This document shows, in pieces, positions 1 through 8,268 of a DNA stretch of 14,513 nt (its first letter is position 1; each line of letters starts with the position of its first letter). The translations under genes and the position numbers were made by a program. The stretch comes from HIMB59 sp038124765 (GTDB lineage Bacteria; Pseudomonadota; Alphaproteobacteria; HIMB59), in NCBI GenBank assembly GCA_038124765.1, contig JAYPCO010000028.1, positions 1 to 14,513 on the forward strand, given 5' to 3'. The notes under the pieces are model-generated. The model made no database searches. It was not told the origin of the DNA and saw only the letters and a program-made list of their open reading frames with translations.

Positions 1-117
1 TTAAGAGAGACAATGTGGAGTATGGTTTCTGAACTGACATCTAAGCTAGATTTTGACTATGGTGAATATACCCAAGAAAATTTAAATAAATTTTCCAAAG
101 CGTATGAGGCTCTTTAA
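1..117 (+). CDS. C-terminal end of a probable choline/ethanolamine kinase-family phosphotransferase (partial)
   Basis: Frame 1 is open from the window start to a TAA at 115-117 and encodes the last 38 residues of a protein whose start lies outside the window. The tail has a Trp-containing helix (ETMWSMVSEL), then LDFDYGEY and a final helix with NKFSKAYEAL. This resembles the C-terminus of choline/ethanolamine kinases and bacterial LicA-like relatives, where a 'W...IQ..IS.IEFGY..YA..RF' pattern closes the fold. Such enzymes phosphorylate choline or similar amino alcohols in the cytoplasm. The stop codon touches the ATG of the next gene, so the two are probably cotranscribed and translationally coupled. 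That next gene, a methylamine-oxidising flavoenzyme, fits a choline-related role. The catalytic Brenner motif is not in view, so the family call rests on the tail and context only. Confidence 0.55.
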   Translation, partial: LRETMWSMVSELTSKLDFDYGEYTQENLNKFSKAYEAL

Positions 118-2550
118 ATGATTTCAAATTCAAAAATTATAATCGTAGGCGGAGGGATTGTAGGGTGTTCTACTGCCTATCATTTAGCCCACCTCGGTTT
201 AGAGGTTTGTTTAATTGAAAGTGGTAAATTAACTTCAGGAAGTACATGGCACGCAGCTGGCCTAGTTGGACAATTAAGAACCAACGCAAACATCACCCAA
301 CTGTTAGGGTATTCTGTTGATTTATACAACCGTATTGAAAAAGAGACTGGACTTAGTACAGGTTGGAAGATGAACGGAGGCCTTCGTTTAGCATGTAACA
401 AAGAGCGTTGGCAGGAAGTTTTAAGACAAACCACAACCGCTCATTCATTTGGATTAAAAATGGAACTACTCACACCTAAAGAAGCTCAAGACCTATGGCC
501 GATTATGGATATTGAAGATGTTCATGGTGCAGCGTTCCTTCCTACTGATGGTCAAGCTAACCCTACTGATATTACTCAAGCACTTGCAAAAGGTGCAAGA
601 AACAAAGGCGCTGTTATTTTAGAAGAAACAAAAGTTTTAAAAGTAATTTTAAACGATGGAATTATTTCTAGTGTTGAAACAGATAAAGGCAATATTGAAT
701 GTGAAAAAATTATTTGTTGTTGTGGCCAATGGTCAAGACAGTTTGCTCAAACAGTAGGTGTTAATGTTCCTTTAGTTTCCTTCCAGCATCAATACATGGT
801 CACTGAACCAATTGAGGGTGTCTTATCTAATTTACCCACACTGCGAGATCCGGATCGTTTGATTTATTTTAAAGAAGAAGTCGGGGGTCTTGTGATGGGT
901 GGATATGAACCTAACCCTATCTCGTGGGCTGAACAGTCAGTCCCAGAAGATTTTCATTTTTCATTATTAGACTCCAATTTTGATCATTTTGAACAAATCA
1001 TGACCAATGCATTAGGCAGAGTGCCAAAATTAGAAACAGCGGGTATTAAAGAATTAATCAATGGACCAGAAAGCTTTACTCCTGATGGTAATTTTATTAT
1101 CGGAGAAAGCCCTGAATTGAAAAACTTTTATGTTGGGGCAGGTTTCAATGCTTATGGTATTGCTGCAGGCGGAGGAGCTGGTATGGCTTTAGCTGAATGG
1201 GTTGCAAAGGGGCAACCGCCTTATGATTTATGGCCTGTAGATATTAGGAGATTTGGAAAACCCCATCAAGATTTGGAATGGGTGAGAAAAAGAACCTATG
1301 AGGCATATGCAAAACATTACACCATGGCTTGGCCATTTGAGGAGCATTCTTCCGGTAGGCCTTTTCAACAATCACCGATTTATGAGACTCTGAAAAAAGC
1401 AAATGCATGTTTTGGAGAAAAACTAGGATGGGAGAGACCGAATTGGTTTGCCCCTGACTCAATGGAAGCAAAAGACCATTACACGTATGATCGTCAAAAT
1501 TGGTTTAATATTGTGGGCGAAGAAGTTAAAGCTACTCGTGAAAAAGCTGTATTAATTGATCAAACATCCTTTGCTAAATTTAAAATTACAGGTTCACAAG
1601 CTCTTGATGCATTGGAGTATATTTGTTCGAATAAAATAAACAGAGAGATTGGATCCACTGTATATACTCAAATGTTGAATTCTCATGGAGGAATAGAATG
1701 TGATGTTACCATTACCCGTATGAATGAAAATGAGTTTTATCTTGTTACGGGAACAGGTTTTATGACCCATGATTTTGATTGGATTAAAAAAAATATTAAG
1801 GATTTTCCTGACGCTAAAATTGAAAACATTACTTATCAAAACTCTGTCTTTTCTTTAATGGGTCCTAACTCTCGAATGATTTTACAAAAAGTTTCTACAG
1901 CAGATATATCAAATGAACATTTTCCATTTGCAACATCTCAAATCATTAACATTGGTGAAAAAAAAGTTAATGCAATCCGAATTACATACATGGGAGAGTT
2001 AGGATGGGAGCTACATTTTCCAATTGAAGATGCTCAATATATATATGATAAAATTTTTTCTGTGGGAAAAGAATTTGGTCTTATTAATGCAGGTTATCGA
2101 TGCATTGAAGCTTGTAGGCTTGAAAAAGGATACCGTGCTTGGGGATCGGATATAGGTCCAGACCACACACCGCTCGAAGCAGGCCTAGGTTGGGCAACCA
2201 AAATTAATAGTAATCAAGATTTTATTGGCAAAACAGCATTACAAGAGCAAAAGAAAAAAGGATTAAAGAAGATTTTCGCTGCCTTTACGGTTGATGATCC
2301 GAGCCAAATTTTATTGGGGAGAGAGACGATTTATAGGAACGGTAAGCAAGTGGGCTGGCTTTCAAGCGGAGGCTACGGTTATACTTTAAATAAGTCTATT
2401 GGATATGGTTATATCAGGAGCACCCAACCAATTGATAATCAGTTTGTCTTAGACGGAGATTATGAGCTTGAAATAGCAACAAAAAAAATTCCCTGCAAGG
2501 TTCATTTAAAATCATTATATGATCCTGAGATGACTAAAATTAAATCTTAA
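118..2550 (+). CDS. Dimethylglycine/sarcosine dehydrogenase-like FAD oxidoreductase with C-terminal GcvT domain
   Basis: This 810-residue protein has the two-part architecture of dimethylglycine and sarcosine dehydrogenases. The N-terminal DAO-type FAD domain opens with the dinucleotide motif GGGIVG (residues 11-16) and the ribose-binding E34. It continues with GSTWHAAG, whose His45 is the position that carries covalent FAD in these families. From about residue 425 a GcvT/aminomethyltransferase domain follows, with YMGELGWE (624-631), RLEKGYRAWG (from 667) and PLEAGLGW, the conserved folate-site surroundings. The expected reaction is oxidative N-demethylation of dimethylglycine or sarcosine, with transfer of the one-carbon unit to tetrahydrofolate and of electrons to ETF. 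Length matches the family (about 800-850). The ATG abuts the preceding stop. The 3' end overlaps the convergent NUDIX gene by 11 bases. Exact substrate (dimethylglycine, sarcosine or another N-methyl amine) cannot be read from sequence. Confidence 0.9.
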   Translation: MISNSKIIIVGGGIVGCSTAYHLAHLGLEVCLIESGKLTSGSTWHAAGLVGQLRTNANITQLLGYSVDLYNRIEKETGLSTGWKMNGGLRLACNKERWQEVLRQTTTAHSFGLKMELLTPKEAQDLWPIMDIEDVHGAAFLPTDGQANPTDITQALAKGARNKGAVILEETKVLKVILNDGIISSVETDKGNIECEKIICCCGQWSRQFAQTVGVNVPLVSFQHQYMVTEPIEGVLSNLPTLRDPDRLIYFKEEVGGLVMGGYEPNPISWAEQSVPEDFHFSLLDSNFDHFEQIMTNALGRVPKLETAGIKELINGPESFTPDGNFIIGESPELKNFYVGAGFNAYGIAAGGGAGMALAEWVAKGQPPYDLWPVDIRRFGKPHQDLEWVRKRTYEAYAKHYTMAWPFEEHSSGRPFQQSPIYETLKKANACFGEKLGWERPNWFAPDSMEAKDHYTYDRQNWFNIVGEEVKATREKAVLIDQTSFAKFKITGSQALDALEYICSNKINREIGSTVYTQMLNSHGGIECDVTITRMNENEFYLVTGTGFMTHDFDWIKKNIKDFPDAKIENITYQNSVFSLMGPNSRMILQKVSTADISNEHFPFATSQIINIGEKKVNAIRITYMGELGWELHFPIEDAQYIYDKIFSVGKEFGLINAGYRCIEACRLEKGYRAWGSDIGPDHTPLEAGLGWATKINSNQDFIGKTALQEQKKKGLKKIFAAFTVDDPSQILLGRETIYRNGKQVGWLSSGGYGYTLNKSIGYGYIRSTQPIDNQFVLDGDYELEIATKKIPCKVHLKSLYDPEMTKIKS

Positions 2551-3091
2551 GTTTTAATATCTCAAGCATTGCCAATCTAGTAACAACATTTTGATATTTA
2601 TTATCTTTAAGTAATTTAGAAATTTGATTGTACTGAATAGGTACTATTTCAATCAACTCTTTTTGATCTTTATTAAAAATTTGAAAATTTGAAATTTTAG
2701 GAACTAAGGCAATATACAGATGTGTTATTTCATCGAGACAATCTGGTGCTATATGCAAAGAACATAGCTTTTTAATTGATAAAGCCTTTACACCTATTTC
2801 TTCTTTTATTTCTCTAACAATAGCTTGTTTTGGATTCTCATTTTTATCAATACCACCTGCTACTATTTCCAAAGGATGGCCTTTGTTTTTATTAAAAAAA
2901 TAATTTGGACGAAATTGTCTTATAAAATAAAAAATTTTTTCTTTAGAAAAATAGCAAATTGCGGAGACGCTATGTCCATTAAATTGAAAATGCTCTTTAA
3001 TTTGAATTTCTTTACCTTTTTGAGATATTGTAAATTCTAAATTTGAAAATTTTTTTGTAATATTCTTTTTTCTATACTTAATAATTTTCAT
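2540..3091 (-). CDS. NUDIX hydrolase, ADP-ribose pyrophosphatase-like
   Basis: This protein has 183 residues. A perfect Nudix box (G-x5-E-x7-REUxEExGU) runs from G79 to V101, containing REIKEEIGV, which binds the catalytic divalent metals. Preceding it are IRQFRPNYFF and LEIVAGGID, and following it is APDCLDEITHLYIA, a layout typical of the ADP-ribose pyrophosphatase/NudF-TrgB subgroup. That subgroup hydrolyses ADP-ribose or similar nucleoside-diphosphate sugars to AMP plus a sugar phosphate in the cytosol. Length is normal for the subgroup. The gene is very AT-rich, with many Lys, Ile and Asn codons. It overlaps the flavoenzyme gene tail to tail and diverges from etfB across only 46 bases. 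Nothing in the sequence ties it to methylamine metabolism, and a housekeeping role is likely. The precise substrate is uncertain. Confidence 0.9.
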   Translation of the reverse strand: MKIIKYRKKNITKKFSNLEFTISQKGKEIQIKEHFQFNGHSVSAICYFSKEKIFYFIRQFRPNYFFNKNKGHPLEIVAGGIDKNENPKQAIVREIKEEIGVKALSIKKLCSLHIAPDCLDEITHLYIALVPKISNFQIFNKDQKELIEIVPIQYNQISKLLKDNKYQNVVTRLAMLEILKLKI

Positions 3092-3137
3092 CGAAATAAC
3101 TTTCTTGTTAAACTAATTTAATTTATATTCGTTTTTT
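3092..3137. promoter_or_regulatory. Divergent NUDIX/etfB intergenic region, putative etfB -10
   Basis: These 46 bases separate two divergent starts and must hold or abut both promoters unless these lie inside the genes. TATATT at 3124-3129 resembles a -10 element. With the ATG at 3138 it would give an almost leaderless etfB mRNA. No -35 at proper spacing (TTGTTA at 3105-3110 is only 13 bases away) and no Shine-Dalgarno sequence is visible. Confidence 0.3.
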
Positions 3138-3887
3138 ATGAAAGTTCTAGTAGCAGTCAAAAGAGTAGTTGATTACAAGGTGCAAATTAGAGTTAAAAGT
3201 GATCAATCAGGTGTAGAAACACAAAATGTTAAAATGTCAGTAAATCCTCCAGATGAAAATGCTATTGAAGAAGCCATTAAATTAAAAGAACAAGGGATTG
3301 CCTCAGAGACTATCGCGGTTTCCATCGGCGATGATAAATCTCAAGATGTTTTAAGAACTGCGATGGCAATGGGACTTGATCGTTCAATTTTGGCTAAAAC
3401 AGACCAATTATTAGAACCGTTAGCTGTGGCCAAGGTTTTAAAATCTATCGTAGAAAAAGAAAAACCTGATTTGGTTCTATTAGGTAAGCAAGCTATTGAT
3501 GATGACGCTAATCAAACCGGGCAACTTCTTTCTGCTTTGCTAAACTGGCCCCAAGGATGTTTTATTTCAAAACTAAAAATTGAAAATAAACTTCTTTCAA
3601 TTTCAAGGGAAATTGATGAAGGCATAGAAAATTTAGAACTCAACTTACCTGCTATTTTAACTTGTGATTTAAGATTAAACACTCCACGATTTGCCTCGCT
3701 TCCTAATATTATGAAAGCTAAGAAGAAACCTTTGGATATTGTAGATGTTGGTGAATTGGGAATTGATATCACTCCAAAAATTAAAACTTTAAAAGTTACT
3801 GAGCCCGCTAGTCGAAAAGCGGGAATGATGGTTAATGATGTAAAAGAATTAATTCAAAAATTAAAATATGAGGCAAAAGTTATCTAA
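3138..3887 (+). CDS. etfB: Electron transfer flavoprotein beta subunit
   Basis: This is the small subunit of the soluble ETF heterodimer, which accepts electrons from flavin dehydrogenases and carries them to ETF:ubiquinone oxidoreductase. The 249 residues match the family length. Hallmarks are the N-terminal MKVLVAVKRVVDYKV, NPPDENAIEEA (from 36), the AMP-binding region GKQAIDDDANQTGQ (116-129), and PRFASLPNIMKAKKKP (183-198). The last contains the recognition loop whose leucine (L188 here) docks into partner dehydrogenases. It heads a three-gene set with etfA and ETF-QO, and its stop codon touches the etfA ATG, so stoichiometric coupled translation is likely. The ATG is the natural start because the conserved N-terminal strand begins there. 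Confidence 0.98.
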   Translation: MKVLVAVKRVVDYKVQIRVKSDQSGVETQNVKMSVNPPDENAIEEAIKLKEQGIASETIAVSIGDDKSQDVLRTAMAMGLDRSILAKTDQLLEPLAVAKVLKSIVEKEKPDLVLLGKQAIDDDANQTGQLLSALLNWPQGCFISKLKIENKLLSISREIDEGIENLELNLPAILTCDLRLNTPRFASLPNIMKAKKKPLDIVDVGELGIDITPKIKTLKVTEPASRKAGMMVNDVKELIQKLKYEAKVI

Positions 3888-4841
3888 ATGTCAGTGTTAG
3901 TTTTAGCAGAGCATAATAATCAAAATTTACTCTCTTCAACATTAAATGTAATTGAAGCTGCTTCTAAAATTGATAATGACATTCATTTATTAATTTGTGG
4001 AAGTAGAGTCGAAAATGTAGTTGTTGAAGGAAAAAATATTTTAGCCCTAAAAAAAATAATTATCTGCGATAATGAAAACTTAGAAAATGTGATTGCAGAA
4101 AAAATTTCACCAATTATTTTATCGATAGCCAAAAATTATACACACATTTTAGCTCCTGCAACTACTTATGGTAAAAATATACTTCCCAGAGTTGCGGCTT
4201 TATTGGATACTTCTCAAATAAGTGATGTAATTGGTATTGAGGACCACCAAACATTTATTCGACCTATTTATGCTGGTAATGCGATTGCTCATGTTCAATC
4301 TTCACAAGAGCTAAATCTTATTACAATTCGTCCAACTGCTTTTGAAAGATGTGAAACGATGGGAGGTGAGGCAGTAATAGAAAATATTCCCTACCTTGAT
4401 ACCCCATCTCAAACTCGTTTTATTAATCGTGAAGTGACACAGTCAGATAGACCCGATTTATCTAATGCCAAGATTGTCATTTCAGGAGGTAGAGGATTAG
4501 AAAATGCTGATAATTTTAAGCTTATCTATGAGTTAGCAGATAAATTAAAAGCTGCAGTAGGAGCATCTCGAGCAGCAGTAGACTCAGGTTACATAGGTAA
4601 TGAACATCAAGTGGGGCAAACAGGTAAGATGGTGGCGCCAGACTTATATATTGCTATTGGAATTTCAGGTGCCATTCAACATTTGGCAGGGATGAAAGAC
4701 AGTAAAGTGATTGTTGCTATTAATAAAGATGTAGAAGCTCCTATTTTTAAAATTGCTGATTATGGGTTGAGCGGCGATCTCTTTCAAGTTATCCCTGAAT
4801 TAATGTCGGAATTAGATTTATTGAATAAGATAGAATCCTAA
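3888..4841 (+). CDS. etfA: Electron transfer flavoprotein alpha subunit
   Basis: This large ETF subunit carries most of the FAD site. The protein has 317 residues, the usual length. The N-terminal half is the ETF alpha/beta-type domain (1 to about 185). The C-terminal FAD domain has ISGGRGLE (198-205), SRAAVD (227-232), VGQTG (242-246) and the ETF-alpha signature LYIAIGISGAIQHLAG (253-268), which ends in VIVAIN (274-279). Near the C-terminus, ADYGLSGDLFQVIPEL is also typical. It starts directly at the etfB stop (TAA|ATG). A 25-base gap leads to the ETF-QO gene. The likely electron donors encoded in this window are the dimethylglycine dehydrogenase-like protein and the acyl-CoA dehydrogenase. 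No missing functional residue was noticed. Confidence 0.98.
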   Translation: MSVLVLAEHNNQNLLSSTLNVIEAASKIDNDIHLLICGSRVENVVVEGKNILALKKIIICDNENLENVIAEKISPIILSIAKNYTHILAPATTYGKNILPRVAALLDTSQISDVIGIEDHQTFIRPIYAGNAIAHVQSSQELNLITIRPTAFERCETMGGEAVIENIPYLDTPSQTRFINREVTQSDRPDLSNAKIVISGGRGLENADNFKLIYELADKLKAAVGASRAAVDSGYIGNEHQVGQTGKMVAPDLYIAIGISGAIQHLAGMKDSKVIVAINKDVEAPIFKIADYGLSGDLFQVIPELMSELDLLNKIES

Positions 4842-4866
4842 ATCTAAATAATCTATTCTGTTTTGA

Positions 4867-6501
4867 GTGACTGAAATCCAAAGAGAAGAATTAGAATACG
4901 ATGTGGTTATAGTAGGAGCAGGTCCTGCTGGATTAGCTACAGCAATTAAATTAAAACAAATTAATCCTGAAACTAATGTTTGTATTTTGGAAAAGGGATC
5001 TGAAGTCGGTGCTCACATATTCAGCGGTAATGTTTTTGAGACACGAGCGCTAAATGAACTAATTCCCAATTGGAAAGAATTAAACTGTCCAGTTCAAAAC
5101 GAAGTTAATAATGAAGAATTTTTATTTTTAACTACTGCAAGTTCAATAAAAGTTCCCAATTTTTTATTACCTAAGGTATTACAAAACCATGGAAATTATA
5201 TCATTAGTCTTTCAAATCTTTGTAAGTGGTTAGCAGAACAAGCTGAGAACCTAGGGGTAGAAATATTTCCTGGTTTTGCAGCAAAAAATTTATTGTTTGA
5301 TGATGGTGATAATTTAATTGGTGTTCAAACAGGTGATATGGGGTTGGATCAAAACTCACAACCAAAAGAAAATTTTGAACCAGGTATTAATATTAAGTCC
5401 AAGGTTACAGTACTGGCAGAGGGTTGCCGAGGGCATTTAGGCAAACAAGTAATTAAAAAATATAATTTAGATGAAGATAAGTCGCCTCAGCAGTATGGAA
5501 TTGGTTTTAAAGAAATTTGGGAAATTGATCCTACTCACCACCAATTAGGTAAGGTGATGCATACAGTGGGTTGGCCATTACCTCACGATACATACGGTGG
5601 AGGATTTGCTTATCACGCTGAAAATAATCAACTTTATTTAGGCTATGTGGTAGGTCTAGATTATAAAAACCCTTATTTATCTCCCTATGATGAGTTTCAG
5701 CAGTACAAAACTCACCCTGCTATTAGTAAACTTTTAAAAGGCGCTAAAAGAATATCTTATGGAGCACGTGCCTTAATTGAAGGTGGACTTCAAAGTCTAC
5801 CTAAAATGTCCATGCCAGGTGGATTGTTAATTGGATGTGATGCCGGAACATTAAATATGCCTAAAATAAAAGGCTCCCATACGGCTATGAAAAGTGGAAT
5901 GATTGCAGCAGAGGTGATTGATCAGCATTTAACAAACAATAGCTCATTAGATTTATATCAAGAGAGGTTTAATCAATCTTGGGTTTATCAGGAGTTACAT
6001 AAATCTCGCAATGTAAAGCCGAGTTTTCAGTGGGGCTTAATTCCAGCAATGATTTTTACAGCATTAGATCAAAAAATTTTTCAAGGAAAACTCCCATTTA
6101 CATTCAAGCATAAACATGCAGATCATCAAACATTATTAAAAGCTTCCGAGGCATCAAAAATAGAGTATCCCAAATATGATGGTGTCTTGACTTTTGATAA
6201 ACCCAGCTCGGTTTATTTATCTGCAACCAACCATGCAGAAAATCAACCTTGTCATTTACAGCTTCAAGACCCAGATCTGCCAATTCATTTTACTTTAAAT
6301 GAATTTGATGAACCCGCACAACGATACTGTCCTGCTGGCGTTTATGAAATAGAAATAGACAACCAAAGTCAGAAAAAAATATTTAAAATAAATTCACAAA
6401 ATTGTATTCATTGTAAAACTTGTGATATCAAGGAACCTTCGCAAAATATTAATTGGATTACCCCAGAGGGAGGAGGGGGTCCTAATTACTCTGGTACGTA
6501 A
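4867..6501 (+). CDS. Electron transfer flavoprotein:ubiquinone oxidoreductase (ETF-QO)
   Basis: This 544-residue membrane-associated iron-sulfur flavoprotein passes electrons from reduced ETF to ubiquinone. The FAD motif GAGPAG is at 17-22, the quinone/membrane-binding region around 244-285 (YGGGFAYH, LGYVVGLDYKNPY), and CDAGTLNMPKIKGSHTAMKS at 324-343. The C-terminal ferredoxin-like part has C488 plus C513, C516 and C519, the four [4Fe-4S] ligands, and the family-typical ending TPEGGGGPNY. The start must be the GTG at 4867: an in-frame TGA lies immediately before it (4864-4866), and no in-frame ATG precedes the Rossmann motif. No clear Shine-Dalgarno sequence is seen. Its TAA abuts the convergent acyl-CoA dehydrogenase stop, the two reading as TAATTA on the plus strand. 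Having etfB, etfA and ETF-QO together gives a complete ETF-to-quinone module. Confidence 0.97.
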   Translation: MTEIQREELEYDVVIVGAGPAGLATAIKLKQINPETNVCILEKGSEVGAHIFSGNVFETRALNELIPNWKELNCPVQNEVNNEEFLFLTTASSIKVPNFLLPKVLQNHGNYIISLSNLCKWLAEQAENLGVEIFPGFAAKNLLFDDGDNLIGVQTGDMGLDQNSQPKENFEPGINIKSKVTVLAEGCRGHLGKQVIKKYNLDEDKSPQQYGIGFKEIWEIDPTHHQLGKVMHTVGWPLPHDTYGGGFAYHAENNQLYLGYVVGLDYKNPYLSPYDEFQQYKTHPAISKLLKGAKRISYGARALIEGGLQSLPKMSMPGGLLIGCDAGTLNMPKIKGSHTAMKSGMIAAEVIDQHLTNNSSLDLYQERFNQSWVYQELHKSRNVKPSFQWGLIPAMIFTALDQKIFQGKLPFTFKHKHADHQTLLKASEASKIEYPKYDGVLTFDKPSSVYLSATNHAENQPCHLQLQDPDLPIHFTLNEFDEPAQRYCPAGVYEIEIDNQSQKKIFKINSQNCIHCKTCDIKEPSQNINWITPEGGGGPNYSGT

Positions 6502-8265
6502 TTATAACCAGTCTACTTTCATCGATAAAATATCATCATCACCTTCCATGATAATTTTCGATAGGTTTTGAACTTGAGGTAAAAGGTTACTGATATAAAT
6601 ATTACCACTTATTATTTTAGACTTTAAAAAGTCTCTATCAGCTCCTTCAGTTTCTAAAAGTTTTGATGCTTCAATAATACTTTTAGACATCATCCATCCT
6701 CCAAATAAATATCCTAGCATCATCAAATAATTAACACCGGAGACCGCAGATTTTCTTTGGTCGTTAGAGCTAGCTATTAAATGATCTATTGTTTTCAATG
6801 AGGTATCAATGGCCTCATTCATCTTTGATTGTACTTTTCGGAGGCTATTAGAGTTTAGTTTTTCATCAATTTCCTGCTGTATTTCTTTTATGAGGCTTTT
6901 TATTCCCTCACCGTTATCTCGTATGGTTTTTCTGAAGACTAAATCATTAGCCTGAATGGCTGTGGTTCCCTCGTAAATAGGGAGAATTCTTGAATCTCTG
7001 TAGTGTTGCGCCGCGCCTGTTTCCTCAATAAACCCCATTCCACCATGTACTTGCACTGCATTCGAAGTTATTTCTACGGAGCGTTCAGTTAACCATCCTT
7101 TAATTATAGGAATTAAAAGTGATGTTTTGTTAGTCCAATAATTATGATCATCAGATTTAATCATGTCCATGGAATAGGCACCATATAATGCCAAAGCTCG
7201 CATGGCTTCTATTTCTGATTTCATTAATGCATTGAGTCTTAGTACATCAGGGTGATGGATAATAGGATCTCCTTGTTGACCTCCTAAGGGCACACCTTGA
7301 ACTCTTTCAAAAGAATATTGTTTGGCTTGTTGGTAAGATCGCTCTGCAATCGCCAGTCCTTGTAGTCCCACTGCAAACCTTGCATGATTCATCATCTCAA
7401 ACATAATATTTAATCCCTGATTTTCTTGACCAACTAAATACCCAATAGCCCCTTCCTTATCGCCGTATTGAAGTACTGCGGTGGGAGATCCTTTTACGCC
7501 CAGTTTTTTTTCAATGGAAATACAATGGACATCATTTTGTTTACCGATGGATCCATCTTCATTTGAAAGAAATTTTGGAACAATAAAAACTGAAATTCCT
7601 TTATTGCCTTCTGGAGCATCAGGTGTTCGTGCAAGCACCAAGTGGATAATGTTTTCAGAAAGATCATGCTCTCCGTAAGTGATGTAAATTTTTTGACCAT
7701 AAATTCTATAGTGACTTCCTTCTTTAACTGCCTTTGTACGAATAGCTGATAAATCTGTTCCTGCTTGAGGTTCAGTTAAATTCATCGTGCCTGTCCATTC
7801 GCCCGATGAAAGCTTGGGTAAATAAAACTCCTTTTGTTCTGTTGAAGCAGATTTTTGCAGAGCATAAATCAACCCTTGCGTTAAAAGATGGCAAAGAGCA
7901 AAAGACATATTAGAGCTATGCCACATTTCATTGACAGCAGCTGAAAGGGATAGGGGCATTTGTTGTCCGCCAAACTCAGACTTGGCTTCTAAGCCAAACC
8001 AACCACCATCTCTTAAGCTTTCATAGGCTTCTTTGTAGCCTTTGGGGGTTATAACCTTTCCATCTGGTAGTCGTTTTGAGCCCTCTTCATCGCCGCTTAA
8101 ATTACACGGAGCCAAAATATCGGATGCGATTTTACTGGCCTCTTCAAGGACAGCGTCTAATAAGTCATCGGAGAAATCCTGATATTCATTTATTTTTAAA
8201 ATATCTTGAAGGTTAATAATATTTTTTAAAACAAACTGGATATCTTTGGTAGGCGCCTCATACAT
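6502..8265 (-). CDS. Acyl-CoA dehydrogenase, long C-terminally extended type (AcdA/DmdC-like)
   Basis: This FAD enzyme of 587 residues introduces the alpha,beta double bond into an acyl-CoA and donates electrons to ETF. It is about 200 residues longer than classical acyl-CoA dehydrogenases and has the extra C-terminal helical domain of the subgroup that includes 3-methylmercaptopropionyl-CoA dehydrogenase (DmdC). Visible motifs are TMNLTEPQAGTDLSAIRTKA (160-179), GQKIYITYGEHD (190-201), QVHGGMGFIEE (405-415) and RILPIYEGTTAIQ (426-438), where E432 is the expected catalytic base. From memory the N-terminal region resembles DmdC, but broad-specificity fatty acyl-CoA dehydrogenases share these features, so the substrate is open. 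The ATG start lies 3 bases after the alanine racemase stop, so the two form an operon. It is convergent with and abuts ETF-QO, its likely downstream electron acceptor. Confidence 0.93.
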   Translation of the reverse strand: MYEAPTKDIQFVLKNIINLQDILKINEYQDFSDDLLDAVLEEASKIASDILAPCNLSGDEEGSKRLPDGKVITPKGYKEAYESLRDGGWFGLEAKSEFGGQQMPLSLSAAVNEMWHSSNMSFALCHLLTQGLIYALQKSASTEQKEFYLPKLSSGEWTGTMNLTEPQAGTDLSAIRTKAVKEGSHYRIYGQKIYITYGEHDLSENIIHLVLARTPDAPEGNKGISVFIVPKFLSNEDGSIGKQNDVHCISIEKKLGVKGSPTAVLQYGDKEGAIGYLVGQENQGLNIMFEMMNHARFAVGLQGLAIAERSYQQAKQYSFERVQGVPLGGQQGDPIIHHPDVLRLNALMKSEIEAMRALALYGAYSMDMIKSDDHNYWTNKTSLLIPIIKGWLTERSVEITSNAVQVHGGMGFIEETGAAQHYRDSRILPIYEGTTAIQANDLVFRKTIRDNGEGIKSLIKEIQQEIDEKLNSNSLRKVQSKMNEAIDTSLKTIDHLIASSNDQRKSAVSGVNYLMMLGYLFGGWMMSKSIIEASKLLETEGADRDFLKSKIISGNIYISNLLPQVQNLSKIIMEGDDDILSMKVDWL

Positions 8266-8268
8266 ATT

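Noticed and set aside
2825..3040. 71-codon plus-strand frame inside the NUDIX gene
   Set aside because: It is antisense to the intact Nudix box and has a low-complexity Phe/Ile/Lys-rich product expected from AT-rich DNA.
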